Assembly: GCA_031275735.1 (NCBI GenBank)
Contig: JAISOJ010000048.1
Coordinates: forward strand, 1-64,000
Reading direction: 5' to 3'
Source: Dysgonamonadaceae bacterium
GTDB taxonomy: Bacteria > Bacteroidota > Bacteroidia > Bacteroidales > Azobacteroidaceae
DNA length: 64,000 bases
Shown here: positions 29,278 to 38,657 of the stretch, piece after piece
Numbering within the stretch: position 1 is the stretch's first letter
Layout of the letters: each line of letters opens with the position of its first letter
The notes under the pieces: model-generated
Database searches by the model: none
What the model saw: the letters and a program-made list of their open reading frames with translations, nothing else
Told to the model about the DNA's origin: nothing
Program-made: the position numbers and the translations under genes

Positions 29278-29630
29278 GAAAAATTTCTTTCTAATAGAGA
29301 ACAAAAGTAAATATTTTTTTTCTAAACAAGTAATTTTTTGTGTTTTTGTCAACCTGTTAATTATGCAACTTGAGAAATATATACCTCGTCTGCGTTATGC
29401 GCATAAATTGATAATATTATATTCGTTATCATTTTTCAAAAATAGATAAAAAATAACCTAACAATTAAAAAGAAAGATAAAAAGTATTGCAATTATTTGT
29501 CCTTCAACTGGAAATTTGGATTCGGTTTCGATTAATGCTGCCTTTAAATTAGAAAATAAAGAGATAACAGTGGGATTAACGGTTTGTTATACAAAATGCC
29601 GGATATTATCAACGCGTACAAAAAACAAGA

Positions 29631-29746
29631 GGCTGTCTCAAAAGTGCGTCATCCCGCACTTGAGGTGGGATCTCCTGTGTCTTTCAGGGGATTGCGGGTC
29701 AAGCCCACAATGACGAACACACCGCAAGAGGCTTTTGAGACAGTCC
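29631..29746. repeat. Nested palindromic intergenic repeat (MITE/REP-like)
   Basis: Outer arms GGCTGTCTCAAAAG / CTTTTGAGACAGTCC and inner arms CGTCATCCCGCACTTGAGGTGGGAT / ATTGCGGGTCAAGCCCACAATGACG. Confidence 0.75.
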
Positions 29747-29793
29747 CTTTTCCGGAAAAAACCTAATTAGAAAAATTACTAAACCCTTGCGTT

Positions 29794-32700
29794 TTACTTA
29801 ATGATTAGTTTCTGCAACATTTTTGTGTCGCTGTTTTCGATTTGAATAAAATAAACGCCGGAAGCAAGATTCAAATCCAGTTTCACTTTGCGTTCTTCTT
29901 TCGTTATGCGTTGGCTTTCGACAGTTCTTCCGGTCAAATCAAGGATACTGATCACCGAATTTTCGGGTACGGAAGAAACATATACAACATTCTCCGTCGG
30001 ATTCGGGTAAACCGTAAACGAACGGGCGTCCAACGACGGAATAGCCGTATATCGCCGGGTCGTGAACCATAACGCGACGTCCGAATCATAGTTTTCGATG
30101 CTTCCTGCCGGTATCAGCAAATCGTAAGAAGTTTCGTATTCCAGACTGTCATGCGCAATCGTCAGAACGCTACCGTCGATAGACGGCCTTAATGCAACGG
30201 ATTCCGGAGAAGCGGCGCTTCCCCTTTTCGTAAGCGTTATTCCCGATAAGTCGGAGCTGGTAATGTCTCTGTCGAAAGTAACGATGATACTTAATCCCGG
30301 ATCAACTTCCGTATCGCCATCGGCGATGTTGACGCCGACCAATTCGGGAACAATTACCGGATTGTAAACGGTGTAAAGAGCTACAATTTCCGCATTACTA
30401 CCCAAAACGCCCCAATCAGTTGCTGCCCCGCTTGCCGGATCCAGCTCGATCAGTCGTCCTTCTTCATCCGTATTACACATTGCCCAGAACAATCGCCCCG
30501 AATTGTGGTCGAATGTCATGGACTGTAAAAATCGCGGACTTATACCGGTACTTCCGATAGATGTTGCAACGCCGGTCGTCTTGTCGATTGAAACCAGGGT
30601 ACCGTTAAGATCCACGCCATACAAGTTACCGCTTAAATCGGCGGCAATTGTATATAAGTAAATTATACCGGTAATAGGTGTTACGGTCGTCAAAACGCCG
30701 GTTTCCGGATCGACCGTTTGTAATAATAGCCTTTCAGCTGTAATATCGTAAGAAACAGCATACAATTTACCTGTGGTATAATCGTAAGTCATATCGGAGG
30801 GCGATCCTGTTGCGGCGACTTTCGATATTTCCCTCCAATCGCTGTCCAATCGGATGAAATTAACCGGATTGCCGTCCCCGTCGTAACTGTAGGCATAGAT
30901 ATAGCCGCCGGCATAAGTTCCGGCAAAAACCGTATTATTGCCTTCTTTATAGCCGCTTACCGGAGTAATTACCGAAGGTTCGACCAATCCGAACGATACG
31001 GCGCCCATTTCACTCATATCCGTCCAGCTTGCATCAAAAATACGGTATCCGGAAAACAGTATATTATTGTTTGTAAACAAAACGGATATTGTATCATTGG
31101 TCAAGTCGCCGTCGTTGGGCAACGAGGTATAAACCTTCAATGTATAGTCTATTTTTGCCGAAACGTCTGCGGTTTGCGCAAAAGTAAATTCGGCCGTTTC
31201 TCCCGGCGTGAGGTTTCCTGTAAATGTTTCCACTACGGGAGCGTCGTCGTTCAGTACGTAGGCGATGTCGGTCGATGTAACGGCATTGGCGCCGTAATTG
31301 GCGAGTTTTACTTTTACTTCCGCGTCGGTTGCTCCTCCTTTTTTGGGCGACACGATTTGATCGACGGCTGCATCATAGGGATGGGGGGTAAAGCAACCGA
31401 TATTCGCTTCCCATCCGGCTACTGCAAGCGCGCTTTGTTTTCTAAATGCAAATGTCAGCGAGCCGTCCGGAGCCGACGAACGGAACGGCGCAGGCAGATC
31501 GGAGTACAGAAGACCGGTTAACGTGGCGATTAACCGGCTCTCATCTGCCGTATTACCGTTATAAACAAAGAGCGTATCTCCCGGATATTCATACATCATT
31601 CCCCAATAATCAATTATCTCAAAGGGAACGGAAGCGAAATTTGTAAATTCGGCTGTCACCCTTTTATCCGGCGTTTCCGGATAGAACGTGATCGTTTGAG
31701 TTTCATTCACGCCGCCTAAATAGTTTCCGTCGATTCCGTCGTCCGTAAATCGGATGCCGCAGGAAGTAATGGAAGCCGATCCGCCCATTACGGCTATATT
31801 ACCGTAATTGGTTACGGCAACGGCAACCGTATCGTTAGAATGGTCCGTATCGCCGGGATATTGCGTGTACGCTTTTATCGCGTATGTTTTTATACCCGAA
31901 AGGTTAAGGGTGGCGGTGAATGTAAATGCTTTCTCTTCGTCGACGCCGACGGCAAACGGAACGACTTCGGAAAACGGTTCTTCATTCCCTATTTGTACAA
32001 ATACCGGCGTATTGTTCAGCGGTTCGGCGCCGGAATTTTTCACTTTTACGGTAATCGTTTCCGTTGCCGTAAGGTTGCTTCCGCTTTTGGGAGCGGACAC
32101 AGCCGTAACGCCGGCGTCGGCGCCTGTTAATCGTTCAACCTTCAAATCGTCCAAATGCCATTGGTGTGCATATTCGCCTTGATACCGGAAAGCAATGCGG
32201 ATTGTTTTTCCCGCATACCTGTACAGGCTTATTTTTGTTTCCGTCCACGTACTGCCGAGAACGGATTCCGGCGACCAGATTTCCTCATAATCGTCGACGT
32301 CGGGGTTTTCTTTGTCTGCTGCTATCAACACGCTGTTTTTTCCATAGGAAGCAGCATTCGTATTGTAAGACCAGAACGAAAGGAGGCAGTAGCTGCCGGC
32401 GGGAATTTGTATTTCGGGAGAAACCAGCCATCCGTCCTGCCGAATGCCCCAAGGTCCGTACGCATGGTATACCGAGCGTCCGCCTGTATGATACACGCTG
32501 TTGGTTGCCGCCCATCCGGTTTGGGATCCGTCTTCATCGTAGTAAAAATCGGTCCAGCAGAACAGTTTCAAATCGTCTTCCGCGTCTTCGATGTAGGGGA
32601 AAGCGGAAACCGTACAGTCGCCGACGTTAATAACGGTTACGGTTGTTGTATCGTTTGCCGCCTTCGCATCCGATTCCAATTCCGTCCATGCCTTAATAAT

Positions 32701-34428
32701 GTAGGATTTCAATTCCGAAAGATCGGCGGTTGCCGCGAATGAATATTCCGTTTCGGCGCCGGCGGCGAGGGAAGGAATAAGGCCTGAAACCGGTGTTCCG
32801 TTATCTATTACTATTTTGACCGGAATATCGCTGCGCGCTTCGGTACCAAAGTTTTTTGCTTTGATGCGGAGCGCTTCCGAAGCGGTAAGGCTTCCGGAAC
32901 GCGGTTTAACAATCGCCGTCGCTCCGGCGTCGTTGGTAAGCAATTCGTTGATATTCAAGTCGTCAAAGTACCAGACATGTGCGTCGTTACCTTGATACCG
33001 GAACGCAAGACGGATGGTTTTTCCCGCATACGCAGTCAGGTTGAATTTTATTTCCACCCACTCGTCGATGACTGTTTCCGGCGACTGGACTTCTTCAAAA
33101 TCCTCAATCACAGGTTCGCCGTTGCTTTCGGCTATCAACAGGCTGTTTTTCCCGTAACTGTTGGGATAGTCATTGTAAGACCGGAACGAAAGTTCGAATG
33201 ACCGGTCGGCAGGGATGCTGATCAGGGGAGAAATCAGCCAATCGTCCTGATCTCCGTCGGCGAAAGTGTGCATAAACGAGTAATTTCCCGAATGGGAAAA
33301 TTCGGAAATCCGCCACGAACTGCCGTCTTCGTCCGCATCATAATCGTACCAGCAAGCCAAGGTACTCATGTCTTCAGCTCCTTCGAAATAGTCGGCTGCC
33401 GGTATGGGGACAGTACAGGGATCGACGCCTGTAAAGACGGTTTGCGAAACGGGGTCGCTTGCGCCGTCGCTGTTTGTAGCGTAGATGGTGTAGGTATGAT
33501 CGCCGTTAGCAGGCGTATTATCCGTCCATGTAAGGGCAGCGCCGGGAAGAGGATTGTTTATTGTATGCAAAAGCTCGCCGTCGCGTTCGATAACAATGGC
33601 GGTTAATGAAGTCAGAGCTTCGCCTCCGTTCGTTACGGCGGGATTTGTCCATGCAAGTTCCGCGCTGAGAGCGCCATCGGCGTCGGGCGTTACAGTGAAG
33701 TCAGCAGGCGCTGCAGGCGCTGTCATGATTATTTCCTTTACCTCGACGTCGTCAAACATAGTCACAAACGCATTTGCCTGAGAGTAACTGTGGAACCCGA
33801 TATAATAGTTGCCCGAAGTTTCCGGCGTATATTCACAGGAAACTTTGCTCCAATCGGGTACGTCTGTTCCTCCGTTGTCATAAATAAGCGTGGTCATGGC
33901 GCCGGCAGTGGAACCTGTTCCCGCTTTGACTTCCAGACGTTCGAATCGAGGCGGATCGCCGGCTATCAACACCCAGAAACTGATTTTATAGGTTTTTCCG
34001 GCCGTCAGGCCGATAGCCGGCGTTATCGCCCATGCATTATGGGCAACCGATGCGTGGTAAAGAATTTTTGCATACTTGTTTCCCGAATGGCCGGGAACGT
34101 CCTGTAAAGGGGCCGTTGTCCATTCGTTGCCGCCCGGAGTAGGTATATTCGTCCATCCGGCGGGGAGGGCTGTTGTCGTCAATCCTTCAAAGTCTTCAAA
34201 AAACAAACCTTGTCCGTTGGCGTCTTTGGCCGTTGCTTTTTCTTTCGGGGCTAACAACTTTTCCTGCCGGGCAGGACTTAGATCTTTGAAATCTTTTTGT
34301 TCGGAATAAGATTTCACCGCTTCTTTCCGAACAGGAACGTTCGGATGTTTGTACTTTTGAGGCGCTTGTCCTTCTGCTAAAGAAAAGCCAAACAGAAAAA
34401 TAATCAAGGATGTGATTCGTTTTCTCAT
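29794..34428 (-). CDS. Large T9SS-secreted multi-domain protein (cleaved-adhesin/MAM-like modules, CARDB-like, FnIII, Ig-like)
   Basis: 1544 aa; repeated modules with WLISPLISIPA...SYGKNSLLIAES...YAGKTIRLAFRYQG; C-terminal SFTVYPNPTENVVYVSS...GVYFIQIENSDTKMLQKLIIK sorting domain. Confidence 0.85.
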   Translation of the reverse strand: MRKRITSLIIFLFGFSLAEGQAPQKYKHPNVPVRKEAVKSYSEQKDFKDLSPARQEKLLAPKEKATAKDANGQGLFFEDFEGLTTTALPAGWTNIPTPGGNEWTTAPLQDVPGHSGNKYAKILYHASVAHNAWAITPAIGLTAGKTYKISFWVLIAGDPPRFERLEVKAGTGSTAGAMTTLIYDNGGTDVPDWSKVSCEYTPETSGNYYIGFHSYSQANAFVTMFDDVEVKEIIMTAPAAPADFTVTPDADGALSAELAWTNPAVTNGGEALTSLTAIVIERDGELLHTINNPLPGAALTWTDNTPANGDHTYTIYATNSDGASDPVSQTVFTGVDPCTVPIPAADYFEGAEDMSTLACWYDYDADEDGSSWRISEFSHSGNYSFMHTFADGDQDDWLISPLISIPADRSFELSFRSYNDYPNSYGKNSLLIAESNGEPVIEDFEEVQSPETVIDEWVEIKFNLTAYAGKTIRLAFRYQGNDAHVWYFDDLNINELLTNDAGATAIVKPRSGSLTASEALRIKAKNFGTEARSDIPVKIVIDNGTPVSGLIPSLAAGAETEYSFAATADLSELKSYIIKAWTELESDAKAANDTTTVTVINVGDCTVSAFPYIEDAEDDLKLFCWTDFYYDEDGSQTGWAATNSVYHTGGRSVYHAYGPWGIRQDGWLVSPEIQIPAGSYCLLSFWSYNTNAASYGKNSVLIAADKENPDVDDYEEIWSPESVLGSTWTETKISLYRYAGKTIRIAFRYQGEYAHQWHLDDLKVERLTGADAGVTAVSAPKSGSNLTATETITVKVKNSGAEPLNNTPVFVQIGNEEPFSEVVPFAVGVDEEKAFTFTATLNLSGIKTYAIKAYTQYPGDTDHSNDTVAVAVTNYGNIAVMGGSASITSCGIRFTDDGIDGNYLGGVNETQTITFYPETPDKRVTAEFTNFASVPFEIIDYWGMMYEYPGDTLFVYNGNTADESRLIATLTGLLYSDLPAPFRSSAPDGSLTFAFRKQSALAVAGWEANIGCFTPHPYDAAVDQIVSPKKGGATDAEVKVKLANYGANAVTSTDIAYVLNDDAPVVETFTGNLTPGETAEFTFAQTADVSAKIDYTLKVYTSLPNDGDLTNDTISVLFTNNNILFSGYRIFDASWTDMSEMGAVSFGLVEPSVITPVSGYKEGNNTVFAGTYAGGYIYAYSYDGDGNPVNFIRLDSDWREISKVAATGSPSDMTYDYTTGKLYAVSYDITAERLLLQTVDPETGVLTTVTPITGIIYLYTIAADLSGNLYGVDLNGTLVSIDKTTGVATSIGSTGISPRFLQSMTFDHNSGRLFWAMCNTDEEGRLIELDPASGAATDWGVLGSNAEIVALYTVYNPVIVPELVGVNIADGDTEVDPGLSIIVTFDRDITSSDLSGITLTKRGSAASPESVALRPSIDGSVLTIAHDSLEYETSYDLLIPAGSIENYDSDVALWFTTRRYTAIPSLDARSFTVYPNPTENVVYVSSVPENSVISILDLTGRTVESQRITKEERKVKLDLNLASGVYFIQIENSDTKMLQKLIIK

Positions 34429-34963
34429 GATTAATATAATTAAATAAAACTTAAAACAAAAATCAATTAAAAATAATACTATAACTCGTTACAAAGAATA
34501 CATAACAACTATCCGCAATACATTTTACAAACATTATAAGATCAGTAAAATCAAATAGTTATATCAATTGTTTATGATAAATCATTGGGACGTTATGCGG
34601 ATTGTCATTGAATGTATTAGTATAATATTATTTATAATTTGGTTTCAAAGATAAGTATTAATTTTTATAAATATATATAATATAATGATATTATTACGGT
34701 TAAAAGCTAAAAAAGATTGACGCCGGCCGCAATCGGGTTACTATGCTGTATCCTTTTTCTTCCAAACGGCGGATACGGCTTTCCGCAACCGCTTTTTCTT
34801 CTTCGTTTGTATTAGAATATGCACGATACATATTGTGGCCCGACGTCCGGTTGTCTTTGTACAGACTTGTGGATAAATGGGATAATCCGTGTTTCCGCAT
34901 CGTAAAACACTTCGTTGCCGTAATCAATAGCGATAAGGAATAGAACCAGACTAACGGGCTGAA

Positions 34964-36250
34964 TTATTTATCCCGTACAGCCGTTTTCGCAACGTTTACT
35001 CTTCCGTTAACAACCGATTTAACTAAAAAAACGCCCCGGGGCAAGTCCGTATTGTAACTGTAATTTCCCGAAGAAAGGAATTGACCGTTCAACAGGGTCG
35101 AAACGGGACGTCCGCCAACATCAAAAACCGATAACGAAACCGTTGCTTTCTCCGTTAACGACAAATCAAGGCTTATCCCCGATCCGGTATTCCGGATCTT
35201 CATCTCCGAATTTATGTTTCCCGTTTCTTTTATTCCCGTTACCGTATCCGATATTTTCAGGACTTGCCTGAATGTTCCCCGCGCGAATTTAAATAAACCG
35301 CTCTTTTTGGTTCCCAGCCAGATATTGCCTTTCGGGTCAATATTCAGGCATAAAATAAAATTTTGACCGGCAGGATCCGCTTCTTCCGGCAGGGGAGTTT
35401 CATAAGAGGTAAAGTTTTCGCCGTCGAACCGGACCAGGTATTTACCCGCAGCCAGCCATAAATTACCGGATGCATCGCTTTTTACATCATAAATGTTGTT
35501 TGCCGGAATAGTGGAATTGGCGGTATGGTAAGCCGTAAACTTTTCGCCGTCGTATTTCACCAAACCGTTGCCGGTTGCCAGCCACCGGTTGTTTTCGCCG
35601 TCGAACTCAATGGCATGGACGGATGCGGTTATTTCCGGAAAGGCCTGAATTTCAGTCCCTGTAAATTGCGCAAACTTCCATTCCGGCGCCGAACCGCCCA
35701 TCCACAACACGCCGTTACGGTCGAATTTCAAGTCGTAAATAAACCAGTAGGCTGCAACCGCACTCAGGGGAGTTGTCCACGAAAGCCATTCTTCCCCATC
35801 GAATTTATTCAGGAACAGCAGGGAGCCGATCCATTTATTATTTTCACTGTCAATGGCTATCGAGGTACAGTACTGATCGGTGGGAAGTCCCGAATTGGAA
35901 CTTGAGTAAACGGAACAGTTCCCGCCGTCGAATTTAGCGATACCGCTGAATTGGGTCGTCACCCAAAGGCTGCCCTCTTTGTCTTTGGCAATGTTGCGCA
36001 GGTGATTATCCGGCAAACCGGAATTGTCACGGTTATAAACAACCGTTTCTTCCGTTTCCGTATTCAGTTTCAGCAGTCCGCTGTTGGTCGCTACCCAAAG
36101 GTATTCGCCGTCGTTCAGTATCCGGGAAATCATCTCTTTGCCGGAATAATCTGTCCATTCGCCGGATTGTGAAAATGCAGCAACAGGGGAGAGCGTCAGG
36201 AAAGCAATCAGAATTGCCTGTCTCAAATTCGTAATCATTCGTGTTTTCAT
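34964..36250 (-). CDS. Secreted two-component-regulator-type propeller protein, T9SS sorting domain
   Basis: Repeats of the form DGEYLWVATNSGLLKLN...YNRDNSGLPDNHLRNIAKDKEGSLWVTTQFSGIAKFDG; C-terminal sorting-like domain; no kinase or DNA-binding domain. Confidence 0.8.
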   Translation of the reverse strand: MKTRMITNLRQAILIAFLTLSPVAAFSQSGEWTDYSGKEMISRILNDGEYLWVATNSGLLKLNTETEETVVYNRDNSGLPDNHLRNIAKDKEGSLWVTTQFSGIAKFDGGNCSVYSSSNSGLPTDQYCTSIAIDSENNKWIGSLLFLNKFDGEEWLSWTTPLSAVAAYWFIYDLKFDRNGVLWMGGSAPEWKFAQFTGTEIQAFPEITASVHAIEFDGENNRWLATGNGLVKYDGEKFTAYHTANSTIPANNIYDVKSDASGNLWLAAGKYLVRFDGENFTSYETPLPEEADPAGQNFILCLNIDPKGNIWLGTKKSGLFKFARGTFRQVLKISDTVTGIKETGNINSEMKIRNTGSGISLDLSLTEKATVSLSVFDVGGRPVSTLLNGQFLSSGNYSYNTDLPRGVFLVKSVVNGRVNVAKTAVRDK

Positions 36251-36297
36251 AAAATTTTAATTTTTAATTCGTTATCTGTTATAAAACTGTTATATTT

Positions 36298-38610
36298 TCA
36301 ATCCGTCACCAGTAACCGTTTGGTGCAGCTTCCGCTTTTTCCCGTCAGTTTGATAAAATAAAACCCGCCCCTGTCTATATTCAGAACAGGAAGGGAAAGT
36401 TGAATCAACGGTTGAGTATTACCGGTCAGGTTTCGGCGGCAAAGCAACTGTCCCGAAACATCGAATATTTCCAGTGATTGCACGTCAATATCCCCGTTCA
36501 GTCGGATGTTGACGCCGGTTTTTGCCGGATTGGGATAAACAGCAAAATTTTCCGTTTCCTTATCCGGCAGATCGGGATCGATACCCGTCTGCGAGTTGAG
36601 TTTGGCAGTAGATAAACCGCTTGAATAAAGGTGATTGAACCATATCAAATCCCTGTAATAATCCAATGTGATTTTTGAAACCTCGTCGAATGCAATTCCC
36701 GAATTATCTACATTATAGGATTGCCAGTTTGTACCGTCGTATCTGGTGACGCCCACATGTCCTATGGTAGCCAACCAGAGATTGTCATCCTTATCTACTG
36801 TAATATCCAGTATACTGTTGCCGGGAATACCGGAATTGTCTATATTGTATGTTGTCCACGCAGCGCCGTCGAATTTGGTAAGACCATGTCCCAACTCTCG
36901 CCCAATTACACCGTCTTCATCCCGGCAATGTATCCATAAATTATTTTTTGAATCGAAAGTCAATTTTGTAACAAAAAGACCCGGAAGCTCCGAATTTTCA
37001 ACGGTATAAATCTGCCAGTTTGTTCCATCGTATTTGAATAAGCAACCGTCTGCTTCTATGCCAACGCTTCTGGCATGTCCTGTTGCGCCCCAAAGATTAT
37101 CATCTTTGTCAATTGCCAGGTCATTAATCTGATAACTCTTTAAAGGACTGTTGGCAGGGGTAAACCGTTGCCAGTCTGTTCCATCGTATTTATAAAGTCC
37201 CACCACAGATGCCAACCAGGTATTCCCCTTTTTGTCAAAGCAGAAACGGGAATCGGGCAGTTCTTTGAATAAAGGGGAATTTTGTTGGGTAAAGGCAACG
37301 GTACTGTTATTATTGATTTTTAACACGCAGGTATCGCTGATTCCCAATGCAATCCATAAATTGCCGGATAAATCGCCGGCTACTCCGTTTATTCTTCTCT
37401 CCGCGACGAAATTGTCAATTTTTTCATAAGAACTTGACCAATTATTATCGGCATCTATTTTCACCAGATTATGTTTTGTGCCGAAACGGACAGTATTGTC
37501 TTTGTCAATATCCAAATTGAAGCCAATGTCGTTCGTAAGAAGCGGTGAAGCGCTCATATTGATTTGCTTAAAATTACCGTCGGAAAACCGGATTAATCCG
37601 TTTCGCCGCGTTCCGATCCAAACCGTTCCGTCATCTTCCGCCTCCAGACAATAGATAAGGTTGTTATCGTCTGTAATCAAAGGCGTTTCATAAACCGTAA
37701 AATTTGTTCCGTCGAATTTTACCAAATTACTCCTGCATGCCAGCCATAAATTGCCGAAAGCATCTTTTTTTACGCTATAAATCTCATTGTATGGCAGATT
37801 GGTGTTTGTTGTGTTGTAAGTGATGAAATTTGCTCCGTCGTATTTGACCAGACCGGTAGCTGTTCCCAACCATTTGTTGTTTTCACTGTCAATTTCGATA
37901 CTTAAAACGTCCTTATTAATGCCTGCTATCTTTTCAATACCGTTTCCGGTAAATTTAGCAAAATAAAATCCTGAAGAAACAGACGAACCGCCAATCCATA
38001 AAATATTGTCGTTATCAAACTGTAAATCATATATTCCCCAAAATGCATCGTATACGCTATTGGGAGTAGTCCATGATTCCCAATTCTCTCCGTCAAATTT
38101 ATTTAAATACATGTGAGCGCCAATCCATACGTTATCGTCATTATCTATGGCTACGGATGTACAGTTATGACTTGTCGGCAATTCGGAATTGCTGTCCTTG
38201 TAAACGGTACAGCTAGCGCCGTCAAATTTGCCAACCCCATAGTATTGGGCAGTTACCCAAATATTCCCGTCCCTGTCTTTTGCCAAACTCCGAAGATGGT
38301 TATCCGGCAAGCCGGCATTGGTACGGTTATAAAAAGTCTTCTCTTCGGTAGCCTTATTCATTTTAACCAGTCCGCCGTCGGTCGCAATCCACAAACAGTC
38401 GCCATCATTCAAAATTTCGGTTACCATGTTTCCATTGGTGTAATTTTCCCAGTCGGACAGTTGGGGAAATACTATATCCGGAAACAGGAAAAGTAATAAA
38501 AGCAGCAGAATGTTTTTCATACGTAAATAAGTTAACAAGTTGACGAGTAAACGAGTAAACGAATACCCGTTTTCATGCTCTTGGGTGTTTGAAATACATG
38601 GATGTTTCAT
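36298..38610 (-). CDS. Secreted propeller protein (paralog 2), T9SS sorting domain
   Basis: Reg_prop-like repeats; C-terminal NFAVYPNPAKTGVNIRLNGDIDVQSLEIFDVSGQLLCRRNLTGNTQPLIQLSLPVLNIDRGGFYFIKLTGKSGSCTKRLLVTD. True start may be internal (MKNILLLLLLFLFPD). Confidence 0.82.
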   Translation of the reverse strand: MKHPCISNTQEHENGYSFTRLLVNLLTYLRMKNILLLLLLFLFPDIVFPQLSDWENYTNGNMVTEILNDGDCLWIATDGGLVKMNKATEEKTFYNRTNAGLPDNHLRSLAKDRDGNIWVTAQYYGVGKFDGASCTVYKDSNSELPTSHNCTSVAIDNDDNVWIGAHMYLNKFDGENWESWTTPNSVYDAFWGIYDLQFDNDNILWIGGSSVSSGFYFAKFTGNGIEKIAGINKDVLSIEIDSENNKWLGTATGLVKYDGANFITYNTTNTNLPYNEIYSVKKDAFGNLWLACRSNLVKFDGTNFTVYETPLITDDNNLIYCLEAEDDGTVWIGTRRNGLIRFSDGNFKQINMSASPLLTNDIGFNLDIDKDNTVRFGTKHNLVKIDADNNWSSSYEKIDNFVAERRINGVAGDLSGNLWIALGISDTCVLKINNNSTVAFTQQNSPLFKELPDSRFCFDKKGNTWLASVVGLYKYDGTDWQRFTPANSPLKSYQINDLAIDKDDNLWGATGHARSVGIEADGCLFKYDGTNWQIYTVENSELPGLFVTKLTFDSKNNLWIHCRDEDGVIGRELGHGLTKFDGAAWTTYNIDNSGIPGNSILDITVDKDDNLWLATIGHVGVTRYDGTNWQSYNVDNSGIAFDEVSKITLDYYRDLIWFNHLYSSGLSTAKLNSQTGIDPDLPDKETENFAVYPNPAKTGVNIRLNGDIDVQSLEIFDVSGQLLCRRNLTGNTQPLIQLSLPVLNIDRGGFYFIKLTGKSGSCTKRLLVTD

Positions 38611-38657
38611 AAAGTATATTTTTAAATTAACAATTTTTTATACAGATGATTACATTG

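Noticed and set aside
32155-32742. 195-aa plus-strand ORF inside the large adhesin-like gene
   Set aside because: Antisense to a convincing repeat-containing secreted protein; composition is artefactual.
34700-34927. 75-aa minus-strand ORF (…SGHNMYRAYSNTNEEEKAVAESRIRRLEEKGYSIVTR…)
   Set aside because: Some protein-like character, but no recognisable family, no upstream promoter seen; insufficient to call a gene.
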